A DNA stretch of 64,000 nucleotides from Sphingopyxis sp. 113P3 (GTDB lineage Bacteria > Pseudomonadota > Alphaproteobacteria > Sphingomonadales > Sphingomonadaceae): contig NZ_CP009452.1 in NCBI RefSeq assembly GCF_001278035.1, forward strand, positions 62,001 to 126,000, read 5' to 3'. Position 1 is the first letter of the stretch; the number at the start of each line of letters is the position of its first letter. Shown one piece after another: positions 24,401 to 32,979 of the stretch. Made by a program: the position numbers and the translations under genes. The notes below the pieces were generated by a model. That model had not been told where the DNA came from. It did not search any database and saw only the letters and a program-made list of their open reading frames with translations.

Positions 24401-25008
24401 AAGTCGAAGCTCCTCCCGCTGCCAAGGGCCGCCCGCGCGAATTTTGCGTCGACGCTGCACTGGCGGCGGCGCTGCGCGTCTTCTGGAGCAAAGGCTATGA
24501 GGGCGCCTCAATGGCCGACCTCACCGAGGCGATGGGGATCACCAAGCCCAGTCTCTACGCCGCATTCGGCAACAAGGAGGCGCTCTTCAACAAGGCGCTA
24601 GACCTTTATGAGCGCGAAAAGCTCGATTATATGCGCGAGGCGCTGAAGGCGCCCACCGCCCGCGGGGTCGCAGAGCGGCTGATGCGCGGCGCGCTCGAAA
24701 TGCAGACCTGTCCCGACAACCCCCACGGCTGCCTCGGCGTCATCAGTTCGGTCGCCTGCGGGTCGGAGGCCGAGGGCATTCGCGAAGCGGTGCTCGAACG
24801 GAGCGCTGCGGCCAAGCGCGCGATGCTCGAGCGCTTCGAGCGCGCGAAGGCGGAAGGCGACCTGCCGTCCGACGTCGATCCTGAAGGTCTCGCTGCGCTG
24901 CTGACGGCGATCAACCAGGGGCTCGCCGTGCAGGCGGGCGCAGGCGCGACGCGCGCCGAGCTCGAACGGCTGGTCGAGACCAGCCTAAAGCTCTGGCCGG
25001 GACGCTGA
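24397..25008 (+). CDS. TetR/AcrR family regulator of the RND efflux operon
   Basis: The 203-residue protein has a TetR helix-turn-helix (about residues 22-70, with MADLTEAMGITKPSLYAAFGNKEALF) and a C-terminal domain with the CPDNPHGCLGV segment seen in many efflux-linked TetR regulators of Proteobacteria. Two Cys in that segment are conserved in the group. No clear ribosome-binding site precedes ATG 24397, and only 35 bp separate it from the esterase, so expression may be low or leaderless. The RND operon lies 388 bp downstream in the same direction, and the palindrome across that promoter is the likely target. The inducer is unknown. Confidence 0.87.
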   Translation: MEVEAPPAAKGRPREFCVDAALAAALRVFWSKGYEGASMADLTEAMGITKPSLYAAFGNKEALFNKALDLYEREKLDYMREALKAPTARGVAERLMRGALEMQTCPDNPHGCLGVISSVACGSEAEGIREAVLERSAAAKRAMLERFERAKAEGDLPSDVDPEGLAALLTAINQGLAVQAGAGATRAELERLVETSLKLWPGR

Positions 25009-25019
25009 CAAAAAATCTT

Positions 25020-25031
25020 TACCATACGGTA
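25020..25031. promoter_or_regulatory. Small palindrome upstream of the RND promoter
   Basis: TACC-ATAC-GGTA is a 4+4 inverted repeat 11 bp upstream of the -35 element. It shares the TACCGT-like core (read on the minus strand) with the promoter palindrome and could be an auxiliary regulator site. Short, so weak. Confidence 0.3.
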
Positions 25032-25041
25032 CAGAATAGCC

Positions 25042-25083
25042 TTGACGTGGCGCATTCTCACTTATATACCGTCTAGTATATAA
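25042..25083 (+). promoter_or_regulatory. RND operon promoter with strong TetR-type palindrome
   Basis: TTGACG (25042-25047) and TATACC (25065-25070) are 17 bp apart. TTATATAC (25062-25069) and GTATATAA (25076-25083) form a perfect 8-bp inverted repeat with a 6-bp spacer, covering the -10 and probable start site near 25077. This is a classical repressor position. The regulator at 24397 is the likely binder. Confidence 0.7.
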
Positions 25084-25139
25084 AACATTCCCTCCTCCCC
25101 GTTCGGCAGCCGCTGTGCGTTTGCCGAAGGAGTGTCGCC

Positions 25140-25238
25140 ATGTCTCAACGAAACAGACTTCTCCCCCCGGCCGGCCGCCGCATGTCCCCTCTGCGGCGGC
25201 CGCGCCCCCTGACCGCGCTAACCCAGCGCATACAATAG
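25140..25238 (+). CDS. Candidate leader peptide ORF, 32 residues, Arg/Pro-rich
   Basis: This short ORF lies in the untranslated leader of the RND operon. ATG 25140 has a near-ideal ribosome-binding site, GAAGGAG (25126-25132), 7 bp upstream, better than that of the adaptor gene itself. The product starts MSQRNRLLPPAGRR, has 9 Arg in 32 residues, and includes an internal RRPRP run. It ends 80 bp before a terminator-like hairpin. The layout fits a regulatory leader peptide whose translation state controls read-through into the pump genes. No similarity to a known leader peptide is claimed. It could also be a chance ORF. Confidence 0.5.
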   Translation: MSQRNRLLPPAGRRMSPLRRPRPLTALTQRIQ

Positions 25239-25318
25239 ACCAGATCCGCGCGGTGGGCGCGGCACTTCCAGGGAGGGCAGCCTCGGCTGCTCTCTGACCA
25301 CCCTTTCGCGACTCCCTA

Positions 25319-25355
25319 GGGCCGGCGGCCATGTCCCCGGCGCCGGCCCCCTTTT
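25319..25355 (+). terminator. Intrinsic-terminator-like hairpin inside the RND leader (candidate attenuator)
   Basis: GGGCCGGCG (25319-25327) pairs perfectly with CGCCGGCCC (25341-25349), loop 13 nt, followed by CCTTTT (25350-25355). It stands between the leader ORF and the adaptor start at 25397. CTCCCT (25312-25317) directly before the stem can pair with AGGGAG at 25270-25275, offering an alternative structure. The T-run is short, so termination may be partial. Confidence 0.5.
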
Positions 25356-25396
25356 GCGCTCTCGGCGCAGCGACCGACCAGAGAAAAGGCCCTGCC

Positions 25397-26665
25397 ATGA
25401 CTGTCCATACTCCGATCGAGAAGACCGACCCCTCCGACGCTCGCGTCCGGCGCGAGCTTGCCGAACTCCTCCGTCCGCGCCGGCGAAGCCGCATTGTCTG
25501 GATCGCCGCCCTGCTGGTGATCGTCGTGGGGGCGTGGTGGGTGCTCCGCGATGGCGCGCCGCAGGCGGCCGCCGCCCCGCCGCCTGTGCTGACCGTGGCG
25601 ACGCCGCTGTCGCGCGAGGTAACGCTATGGGATGATTATATCGGCCGCTTCGAGGCAATCCAGTCGGTCGAGGTGCGCCCGCGCGTCTCGGGCGCGATCA
25701 CCGCGGTGCATTTCACCGACGGTCAGATCGTCCGCAAGGGCCAGCCGCTCTTCACCATCGACCCGCGTCCCTATCGCGCCGCACTCGCCGAGGCACGCGC
25801 CGCTGCCGAAAGCGCGCGCAGCGACCTGGCGCTCGCCAGGCTGGAACTCGAACGCGCCGGCCGGCTCGTCGATGTGGAGGCAGTGTCGGAAAGCGAGATC
25901 GACCGGCTGCGCGCCCGCGTCCGTGCAGCGTCGGCGGCGCTCGCCGGAGCCGAAGCGCGCATCGCCGCCCGCGCGCTCGACGTCGAATTCACCACCGTCC
26001 GCGCGCCGCAGAGCGGGCGCATCTCCGACCGGATGATCGACCCCGGAAACCTCGTGTCGGCGGGCGATGCCGGCGGAACCCTGCTCACCACGATCAACGC
26101 GCTCGACCCGATTTATTTCACCTTCCAGGGCTCTGAAGCGCTCTTCCTGAAGACCAAGCGCGACGGCACCGGCAAGGGTGCGGCGGTCGAGGTGCGGCTG
26201 CAGGACGAAGGCGAGTATCGCTGGAAGGGCCAGCTCGACTTCACCGACAACGGGCTCGACCCGCGCTCGGGGACGATCCGCGCCCGCGCGCGCTTCGCCA
26301 ATCCGGAAATGTTCCTGACCCCCGGCATGTTCGGTAACATGCGACTGGCCACGGGTGAGACGACCCGCGCGTTGCTCGTTCCGGCTGCCGCGGTGCAGAC
26401 CGATCAGGCGCGCAAGATCGTCTATGTCGTCGGCAAGGACGGCGTCGTCGCCGCAAGGCCGGTCGAGATCGGCCCCGAGGTCGACGGGCTTCGCGTGATC
26501 CGCTCCGGGCTCGCCGCGGCCGACCAGGTGGTGATCACCGGATACCAGTTCGCGCGGCCGGGCGAGAAGGCCTTCACCAAGGCAGGCCGTATCTCGGCCG
26601 AGCCCGAGAAGGCCGCCGCGTCGGCGCGCGAACCCCTGTCGGCGCAGGCGACTTTCGCGAAATGA
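25397..26665 (+). CDS. RND efflux periplasmic adaptor (membrane fusion protein), MexE/AcrA-like
   Basis: ATG 25397 gives 422 residues; an upstream in-frame ATG at 25331 lies inside the leader hairpin and is less likely. A single N-terminal membrane anchor (about residues 34-52) replaces the usual lipoprotein cysteine. After it come the barrel-sandwich/lipoyl halves (VRPRVSGAI near 95 and TTVRAPQSGRISDRMIDPGNLV near 200), a coiled-coil hairpin between them, a beta-barrel and a membrane-proximal domain. The adaptor joins the inner-membrane pump to the outer-membrane factor in the periplasm. The sequence fits the MexE group, whose pumps export chloramphenicol, quinolones and similar compounds. 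It is 66 bp before the pump gene, with a GC-rich palindrome between. Confidence 0.92.
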   Translation: MTVHTPIEKTDPSDARVRRELAELLRPRRRSRIVWIAALLVIVVGAWWVLRDGAPQAAAAPPPVLTVATPLSREVTLWDDYIGRFEAIQSVEVRPRVSGAITAVHFTDGQIVRKGQPLFTIDPRPYRAALAEARAAAESARSDLALARLELERAGRLVDVEAVSESEIDRLRARVRAASAALAGAEARIAARALDVEFTTVRAPQSGRISDRMIDPGNLVSAGDAGGTLLTTINALDPIYFTFQGSEALFLKTKRDGTGKGAAVEVRLQDEGEYRWKGQLDFTDNGLDPRSGTIRARARFANPEMFLTPGMFGNMRLATGETTRALLVPAAAVQTDQARKIVYVVGKDGVVAARPVEIGPEVDGLRVIRSGLAAADQVVITGYQFARPGEKAFTKAGRISAEPEKAAASAREPLSAQATFAK

Positions 26666-26673
26666 CCTTTCTC

Positions 26674-26695
26674 CCCCTCCCGCCAGCGGGAGGGG
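26674..26695. repeat. Short GC-rich palindrome, copy 1
   Basis: CCCCTCCCGC (26674-26683) and GCGGGAGGGG (26686-26695) are perfect arms with a 2-nt loop, between the adaptor and pump genes. A very similar element lies at 32952-32971. These look like a small dispersed intergenic palindrome family (REP-like). It may also affect mRNA processing between adaptor and pump. Confidence 0.6.
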
Positions 26696-26731
26696 ACGTT
26701 CGAATTCAATCACCAGAACGGGGGCTCTCCC

Positions 26732-29700
26732 ATGCGCCTTTCGCGTTTCTTTATCGACCGGCCGATCTTTGCGGCGGTCCTCGCGGTGATCATCACCATC
26801 ATCGGGGCGGTGGCCTATGTCGGTCTGCCCGTCTCGCAATATCCCGACATCATTCCCCCGACGGTGACGGTGACGGCAAGTTATCCCGGCGCTTCAGCTG
26901 AAACCGTCGCCGACACGGTGGCGGCACCGATCGAGCAGGAAATCAACGGCGTCGAAAACATGCTCTATATGAGCAGCCAGTCGACCGGAGACGGCGCCGT
27001 CACGATTACGGTGACCTTCAAGATCGGAACCGATCTCGACGCCGCGCAGGTGCTGGTGCAGAACCGCGTCGCCATCGCGACCCCGCGCCTGCCCGAAACC
27101 GTCCAGCGGCTGGGCGTGGTGACGCGCAAGACGTCGCCCGACTTCCTGATGGTGGTGAACCTCGTTTCGCCCGACAAGTCGCTCGATCGCGCCTATATTT
27201 CCAACTATGCGCTGACCCAGCTTCGCGACCGCCTCAGCCGCATCGACGGCGTCGGCGACGTGCGCCTGTTCGGCAATCGCGACTATTCGATGCGCGTATG
27301 GATCGACCCCGGCCGCGCGGCCGCGCTTGACCTGACCGCGGGCGAGATCGTCGCTGCGCTGCGCCGCGAAAACGTGCAGGTCGCCGCGGGCACGCTCGGC
27401 CAGCCGCCTTATGCGAACGGCAGCGATTTCCAATTGAATGTGGAAACGCAGGGCCGCCTGACCGACCCCAGCGACTTTGCCAACATCGTCATCCGCAGTG
27501 ACGCCGACGGGCGGCAGGTGCGCGTGTCGGATGTCGCGCGCGTCGAGCTCGGCGCGTCGGATTACAACAGCAACACCTATCTGTCGGGCGATCCGACGGT
27601 GATCATGGCGGTCTTCCAGCGCCCCGGATCGAACGCGCTCGCCGCCGCGCAGGCGGTCGAGGCCGAGATGGAAACGGCGTCAAAGAGCTTCCCCAAGGGG
27701 CTCGAATATCGCGTCATCTATAATCCCACCGAATTCATCTCCCAGTCGATCGACGCGGTGATGGACACCTTGTTCGAAGCGGTGGTGCTCGTCGTGATCG
27801 TCATTCTGGTATTCCTCCAGAAATGGCGCGCGGCGATCATTCCGGTGCTTGCCATTCCCGTATCGCTGGTCGGCACTTTCACGGTGCTTGCGGCGTTCGG
27901 ATACAGCCTCAACAATCTGTCGCTGTTCGGCATGGTGCTCGCGATCGGGATCGTCGTCGACGACGCGATCGTCGTGGTCGAGAATGTCGAGCGCAACCTC
28001 GAAAAGGGGATGAGCGCGCTGGAGGCCGCGCGAACGTCGATGGACGAGGTGTCGGCCGCGCTGGTGGCGATCGTGCTGGTGCTCTGCGCGGTGTTCGTGC
28101 CGACCCTGTTTCTCACCGGGCTGTCGGGCGCTTTCTATCAGCAGTTCGCGGTGACCATCTCGACCGCCACGATCATCTCGCTGATCCTCTCGCTCACCCT
28201 GTCGCCCGCGCTCGCCGCGATACTGCTGCGTCCGCATGCGGCCCCCACGAACGAAGGGCGCGGTATGCAGATGCTGCGCCGCGCCGGCGATGCCTTCAAC
28301 CGCGCCTTCGAGCGGCTGGGCGGCGCCTATGCGGCGCTCACGGCGCGGCTCGTGCGCGCGCCGAAGAAGGTCATGGCGACCTATGCGGGGCTGATCGCGG
28401 CGACCGTCGCGCTGTTCTGGGCGACGCCCACGGGCTTCATCCCGGCGCAGGATCAGGGCTATTTCCTCGTCGTCGCCAAGCTTCCCTCCGGGGCGTCGGT
28501 CGAACGCACCGACGCCGTGCTGCAGAAGGTCGCGCAGCGCGTGCTGCCGGTCGAGGGCATATTGGGTTCGGTGATGCTAGCGGGCTTCGACGGCCCGTCG
28601 CAGACCCTCGCGCCCAATTCGGCGGCCGCCTATTTCCCTCTCAAATCCTTTGAGGAGCGCAAGAAGCTCGGCGTCAAGCTCGACGACATCATCAACGAGG
28701 CGCGCAAGCGCACCGCCGACATCACCGAAGCGCAAATCGTGATCATTCCCCCGCCACTGATCCAGGGGATCGGTTCGGCGGGCGGCTACCGGATGATCGT
28801 GCAGGATCGCGGCGGGCACGGCTATGCCCAACTGGCGAAGGAATCGAACAATCTGATCGGTAAGGCGAACCAGGCGCAAGGCCTTGCAAATGTCTTCACC
28901 TTCTTCGATCCGACCAATCCGCGCGTCTTCGCGGACATCGACCGGGCGAAGGCGAACGCTCTCGGCGTTCCGCCCGACCGCGTTTTCGAAGCGCTGCAGG
29001 TCTACCTGGGCTCGGCTTTCGTCAACGATTTCAACCTGCTCGGGCGCACCTACCGTGTGACCGCGCAGGCCGATGCGCCCTATCGCCAGACGGTCGCCGA
29101 CATTGCCAACCTTCGTACCCGGTCCAACTCGGGGGCGATGGTGCCGATCGGGTCGGTCGCCAATTTCGAGGACCGCACCGGGCCGTACCGTGTCACGCGC
29201 TACAATCTCTTCCCTGCGGTCGAGGTCGATGGCGACACGGCACCGGGATCGTCCTCGGGCGCCTCGCTGACCACGATGGAGAAGCTGGCGAGCGAAACGC
29301 TGCCCGCGGGCTATGGCACCGAATGGACGGGCATCGCCTTCCAGCAGAAGGCGGCGGCGAACACAGCCGGCATCGTCTTCGCGCTCGCGGTGGTCTTCGT
29401 CTTTCTGGTGCTCGCGGCGCAGTATGAAAGCCTGACGCTGCCGCTGGCGATCATTCTGATCGTCCCGATGTGCCTGCTCGCGGCGATGGTGGGCGTCAAT
29501 CTTCGCGGGATGGACAATAATGTCCTCACGCAGATCGGCCTCGTCGTCCTGATCGCGCTCGCGGCGAAGAACGCCATCCTGATCGTCGAATTCGCCCGCC
29601 AGGCCGAGGAACAGGACGGGCTGTCGCCGGTCGAGGCCGCCGTGCGAGCCGCGCGCGACCGCCTGCGCCCCATCCTTATGACGAGCTTTGCCTTCATCCT

Positions 29701-29917
29701 CGGCGCCGTGCCGCTGCTGATCGCGAGCGGCGCGGGGGCGGAGTTGCGTCAGGCGCTTGGCACCGCGGTATTCTTCGGGATGCTCGGCGTCACCGCGTTC
29801 GGCCTCATCTTCACCCCCACCTTCTACGTCGTTTGCCGCGCACTCGGCGAGTGGTTCGCGCACCGGCGGGGCGGGACGGGCGGCCACGGCGCGCTGGCGC
29901 CGGTTCCGGCGGAATAG
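26732..29917 (+). CDS. RND efflux pump, HAE-1 family (MexF/AcrB-like permease)
   Basis: The 1061-residue inner-membrane pump has 12 membrane segments and two large periplasmic loops (about residues 30-340 and 560-880). The proton-relay residues are present: the Asp-Asp pair in VVDDAIVVVENVER (TM4, near residue 410) and the Lys of AAKNAILIVEFA (TM10, near 950). The N-terminal FFIDRPIFAAVLA is canonical. Sequence style (NNLSLFGMVLAIGIVVDDAI, LTEAQIVIIPPP-like central part) is closest to the MexF/OqxB group. It exports drugs or solvents by proton antiport. It is followed 11 bp later by the outer-membrane factor, giving a complete tripartite operon. Confidence 0.95.
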   Translation: MRLSRFFIDRPIFAAVLAVIITIIGAVAYVGLPVSQYPDIIPPTVTVTASYPGASAETVADTVAAPIEQEINGVENMLYMSSQSTGDGAVTITVTFKIGTDLDAAQVLVQNRVAIATPRLPETVQRLGVVTRKTSPDFLMVVNLVSPDKSLDRAYISNYALTQLRDRLSRIDGVGDVRLFGNRDYSMRVWIDPGRAAALDLTAGEIVAALRRENVQVAAGTLGQPPYANGSDFQLNVETQGRLTDPSDFANIVIRSDADGRQVRVSDVARVELGASDYNSNTYLSGDPTVIMAVFQRPGSNALAAAQAVEAEMETASKSFPKGLEYRVIYNPTEFISQSIDAVMDTLFEAVVLVVIVILVFLQKWRAAIIPVLAIPVSLVGTFTVLAAFGYSLNNLSLFGMVLAIGIVVDDAIVVVENVERNLEKGMSALEAARTSMDEVSAALVAIVLVLCAVFVPTLFLTGLSGAFYQQFAVTISTATIISLILSLTLSPALAAILLRPHAAPTNEGRGMQMLRRAGDAFNRAFERLGGAYAALTARLVRAPKKVMATYAGLIAATVALFWATPTGFIPAQDQGYFLVVAKLPSGASVERTDAVLQKVAQRVLPVEGILGSVMLAGFDGPSQTLAPNSAAAYFPLKSFEERKKLGVKLDDIINEARKRTADITEAQIVIIPPPLIQGIGSAGGYRMIVQDRGGHGYAQLAKESNNLIGKANQAQGLANVFTFFDPTNPRVFADIDRAKANALGVPPDRVFEALQVYLGSAFVNDFNLLGRTYRVTAQADAPYRQTVADIANLRTRSNSGAMVPIGSVANFEDRTGPYRVTRYNLFPAVEVDGDTAPGSSSGASLTTMEKLASETLPAGYGTEWTGIAFQQKAAANTAGIVFALAVVFVFLVLAAQYESLTLPLAIILIVPMCLLAAMVGVNLRGMDNNVLTQIGLVVLIALAAKNAILIVEFARQAEEQDGLSPVEAAVRAARDRLRPILMTSFAFILGAVPLLIASGAGAELRQALGTAVFFGMLGVTAFGLIFTPTFYVVCRALGEWFAHRRGGTGGHGALAPVPAE

Positions 29918-29928
29918 GAGAAAAGACG

Positions 29929-31335
29929 ATGATACTCCGCACCACCCTCACCGCCGCGTCGGTGCTGGCGCTCGCTGCCTGCGCGGTTGGCCCCGACTAT
30001 AAGGCGCCGCAATCGGCGTCGACGCCTGCCGCGGCCGGCGCGTTCGTTGCGGCGGATAGCTCCGCCGTCAGTCTCGATCCGGTCGCGCCGGACTGGTGGC
30101 GTCTCTATGACGATCCCGTGCTCGACGGTCTCGTCGCCGATGCGCTGCAGGCCAATACCGACGTTCGCGTAGCCGTCGCCAACATCGCCAAGGCCCGCGC
30201 GGCGCTGCGCGGTGCGCGTAGCGACCGGCTGCCGCAGACCGGGATTTCGGCCGGCGCGGACTATGGCCGTCTGCCCGAAGGCCAGCGTGCGCCCGGCGCG
30301 TCCCGCGAAGACTGGACGGTCGATGCCGGGCTGAACGTCGCCTACGAGGTCGACCTGTTCGGCCGCGTTGCGCGCTCGGTCGAGGCGGCACGCGGCGACG
30401 TCGCGGCGGCGCAAGCCGATGCCGAGGCGGTACGCGTGATGGTCGTGTCGGACACGACGCTCGCCTATGCTGACGCGGCCTCGGGCGCGGCGAGGCTCGA
30501 CGTCGCGCGCCATATCGTCGACCTGCTCGACCGGCAGGTGATGCTGACCGGGCGGCGCAAGGAGGCGGGGCTCGCGACCGGGCTCGACCTCGCGCGGATC
30601 ACGACGCTGCGCGATCAGCGCGCCGCCGATATTCCCGCGCTCGAAGCCGAGCGGCAGGCGGCGCTCTTCCGCCTCGCGACGCTCACCGGCCGCGCGCCTG
30701 CGGAGCTCCCTGCCATTGCGGCCGACCGCAACATCAGCCTCGAAATCACCGATCCCATCCCGGTCGGTGACGGGGCGGCGCTTCTGAAGCGTCGCCCCGA
30801 CATTCGCGCCGCCGAACGCCGCCTTGCCGCCGACACGGCGCGGATCGGAGTTGCGACCGCCGACCTTTATCCGCACATCACGCTGGGCGGATCGGTCGGG
30901 TCGACGGGGACGGGTCTCGGCGACATTTTCGGTGGCGGGCCGCTGCGCTGGCTGCTGGGGCCGCTCATTAACTGGGCTTTCCCCAATCAGGAGCCCGCGC
31001 GGGCGCGGATCGCGGCGGCCGAGGCCGAAACGCAGGCGTCGCTCGCACGCTTCGACGGCACGGTGCTGCGCGCGCTCGAGGAAACCGAAACCGCGCTTTC
31101 GGGCTATGCGCGCGCGCTCGAACAGCGGCAGGCGCTTCGCGCCGCGCGCGAGCAGGCGGCAAAGGCGGCGCGGATCGTGCGCGCCCAGCGCGAGGAAGGC
31201 GCCGCGGACTCGCTGGCCTGGCTCGATGCCGAACGCACCGCGGCGGAGGCCGAAGCGGCGCTCGCGGCGCAGGATGCGGCGATTTCGCGCCGGCAGATCG
31301 CGCTGTTCCGGGCGCTGGCGGGCGGCTGGTCCTAG
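29929..31335 (+). CDS. RND efflux outer-membrane factor, NodT family lipoprotein
   Basis: ATG 29929 follows TAGGAGAAAAG and gives 468 residues with a lipoprotein signal, LALAAC, with the acylated Cys at residue 18. The rest is two repeated outer-membrane efflux domains forming the trimeric TolC-like channel; family marks are AVGPDYKAP at the mature start, WWRLYDDPVLDGLV near residue 60 and a GRRKEAGLATGLDLAR repeat near 205. It completes the tripartite pump with the two preceding genes. Its stop overlaps the stop of the convergent MFS gene by 3 bp, with no visible terminator between them. Confidence 0.93.
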   Translation: MILRTTLTAASVLALAACAVGPDYKAPQSASTPAAAGAFVAADSSAVSLDPVAPDWWRLYDDPVLDGLVADALQANTDVRVAVANIAKARAALRGARSDRLPQTGISAGADYGRLPEGQRAPGASREDWTVDAGLNVAYEVDLFGRVARSVEAARGDVAAAQADAEAVRVMVVSDTTLAYADAASGAARLDVARHIVDLLDRQVMLTGRRKEAGLATGLDLARITTLRDQRAADIPALEAERQAALFRLATLTGRAPAELPAIAADRNISLEITDPIPVGDGAALLKRRPDIRAAERRLAADTARIGVATADLYPHITLGGSVGSTGTGLGDIFGGGPLRWLLGPLINWAFPNQEPARARIAAAEAETQASLARFDGTVLRALEETETALSGYARALEQRQALRAAREQAAKAARIVRAQREEGAADSLAWLDAERTAAEAEAALAAQDAAISRRQIALFRALAGGWS

Positions 31336-32840
31336 GAAGTGCGTTCGCTGGCCGGAACCAGCGGCGTCACCCGCGTCATCGCGGCGGCGGCCATGAGCAG
31401 CGTTGCCGCCGCGAAGGCCATCGTCCAGATCGGCTCGTCCGGGAAGAAGGCCTTCATCAGCTGCCCCATCACTGTCGCCACGAGCAACTGCGGGACGACG
31501 ATGAAGACATTGAACAATCCCATATAGGTGCCAAGCTTCGCCTGCGGCAGGTTGGACGCGAGGATAGCATAAGGCATGGCGAGCACCGAGGCCCAGAAAA
31601 TGCCGATGAACAGCTCGCTGAGGATGAGCTCGGCCGGGTCGCGCAGGACGAGAAAACTCGCATAGCCAGCGGCGCCGCACAGCAGGGCGATGATATGGGT
31701 ACGCGCCGCGCCGATCCGCGCCGCGAGCCAAGGCAGTAGTGTCAGCGCCGCGACCGCTGCCACGCCGTTGTAGATCGCGAACAGCTCGCCGACCCAATTG
31801 GCGCCGTCCTGATAGGCGGCCGAAGCGGGATCGGTAGCGTGGAAATGATATTGGGTGACGATTGGCGTCGTGTTGATCCACATGATGAAGAGCGCCGACC
31901 AGCTGAAGAACTGGACGAGCGCGAGACGCTTCATCAGGGGCGGCATCCCAGCGAAATCGCCGACGATGCTCGACAACATATTCGCCGTATTGCCGCGGCG
32001 CGCGAGCGCGATCGCGATCATCGCGGCGAGGCCGTAACCCGCGAGCAACGCGCCGAGCAGCAGAATTTCGCGGAGCAGCGCAAAACGCGTCTGGACGAAG
32101 GCGACGAGGATGCCGCTGGCGATCCACGCGAGGCTCGCACCATAGCCGCGCGAGGCGAGCGCACGCTTCGCGGGCGCCGCTGCTTCGGCGCGCGCGGCCT
32201 CGAACGCCGTCATCTGTTCAGGGCTGTATTCGCTGGTGGTGACGACGGTCCACAGCACCGCGAGGAAGAGCGCAATCCCGCCGAACCAGAACGCGTAGCG
32301 TACCGTGTCGGGAATCTGCCCCGGCGGCGCTACATTGGCGACTCCCATCGCTTCCATCAGCGCGGGAAACAGCGATCCGACGACCGCGCCCGCGCCGATG
32401 AACGCGGTCTGCACGGCATAGCCGGCGCTGTGCTGGTCCTTGCGCAGCATGTCGCCGACGAAGGCTCGGAAAGGCTCCATCGAGATATTGAGCGAGGCGT
32501 CGAGCAGCCACAGCATCACCGCCGCGAACCAGATCGCGGGGCTTTGGGGCATTACGAACAGCGCCATCGCGGCGAGGATGGCGCCGGCGAGAAAATAGGG
32601 GCGCCGGCGGCCAAGGCGGCCGAGCCAGGTGCGGTCGCTCATATGGCCGATCACCGGTTGGACCAGCAGCCCGGTGAGCGGCGCCGCGACCCACAGCCCG
32701 GGCAGTTTCTCGATATCCTCCCCCAGCGACTGGAAGATGCGGCTCATATTGGCGTTCTGCAGCGCAAAGCCGATCTGGATACCGAAAAAGCCGAAGCTGA
32801 TGTTCCACAGGCCGGCAAGGCTCTGCCGCGGCTTGTCCAT
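31332..32840 (-). CDS. MFS sugar transporter (SLC45/GPH-like, maltose or sucrose type)
   Basis: I chose ATG 32840, preceded by AGAGGGAGAGG, over a start 25 codons upstream. The 502-residue protein has about 12 membrane segments and features of the SLC45-like proton-coupled disaccharide carriers: LWNISFGFFGIQIGFALQ in TM1, PVIGHMSDRTW and RLGRRRPYFLAGAI in loop 2-3. A similar carrier imports maltose in Caulobacter-type maltodextrin systems. It stands beside the LacI gene of the starch locus, in the same direction and 139 bp after it. A LacI-like half operator in that gap suggests joint control. Maltose or short maltodextrins are the likely cargo. Confidence 0.87.
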   Translation of the reverse strand: MDKPRQSLAGLWNISFGFFGIQIGFALQNANMSRIFQSLGEDIEKLPGLWVAAPLTGLLVQPVIGHMSDRTWLGRLGRRRPYFLAGAILAAMALFVMPQSPAIWFAAVMLWLLDASLNISMEPFRAFVGDMLRKDQHSAGYAVQTAFIGAGAVVGSLFPALMEAMGVANVAPPGQIPDTVRYAFWFGGIALFLAVLWTVVTTSEYSPEQMTAFEAARAEAAAPAKRALASRGYGASLAWIASGILVAFVQTRFALLREILLLGALLAGYGLAAMIAIALARRGNTANMLSSIVGDFAGMPPLMKRLALVQFFSWSALFIMWINTTPIVTQYHFHATDPASAAYQDGANWVGELFAIYNGVAAVAALTLLPWLAARIGAARTHIIALLCGAAGYASFLVLRDPAELILSELFIGIFWASVLAMPYAILASNLPQAKLGTYMGLFNVFIVVPQLLVATVMGQLMKAFFPDEPIWTMAFAAATLLMAAAAMTRVTPLVPASERTS

Positions 32841-32927
32841 TGCCTCTCCCTCTTTCTGGCCGCCGATGCGGCTCGCGTTCGGGCGGACTCTGCCGTGCGG
32901 CGCGGAAGGGGGCAAGCGGGGCGGGGT

Positions 32928-32947
32928 GGGTATACGAATGCGTTTGC
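32928..32947 (-). promoter_or_regulatory. LacI-type operator-like sequence upstream of the MFS transporter
   Basis: GGGTATACGAATGCGTTTGC on the plus strand shares GGGTATACG and the overall 14-bp frame with the palindrome at 34163-34177. It lies 88 bp before the transporter ATG. A probable second site for the LacI regulator of this locus. Confidence 0.45.
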
Positions 32948-32951
32948 CTCG

Positions 32952-32971
32952 CCCTCCCCTTCAGGGGAGGG
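32952..32971. repeat. Short GC-rich palindrome, copy 2
   Basis: CCCTCCCCT (32952-32960) and AGGGGAGGG (32963-32971) form perfect arms with a 2-nt loop, just after the LacI stop codon on the minus strand's downstream side. It resembles the element at 26674-26695. No T-run follows in either direction, so it is not a convincing terminator. Confidence 0.55.
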
Positions 32972-32979
32972 GCTATCAG

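Noticed and set aside
25331..25396. Upstream ATG for the RND adaptor
   Set aside because: It lies within the terminator-like stem-loop. ATG 25397 has better context and gives a normal adaptor length.
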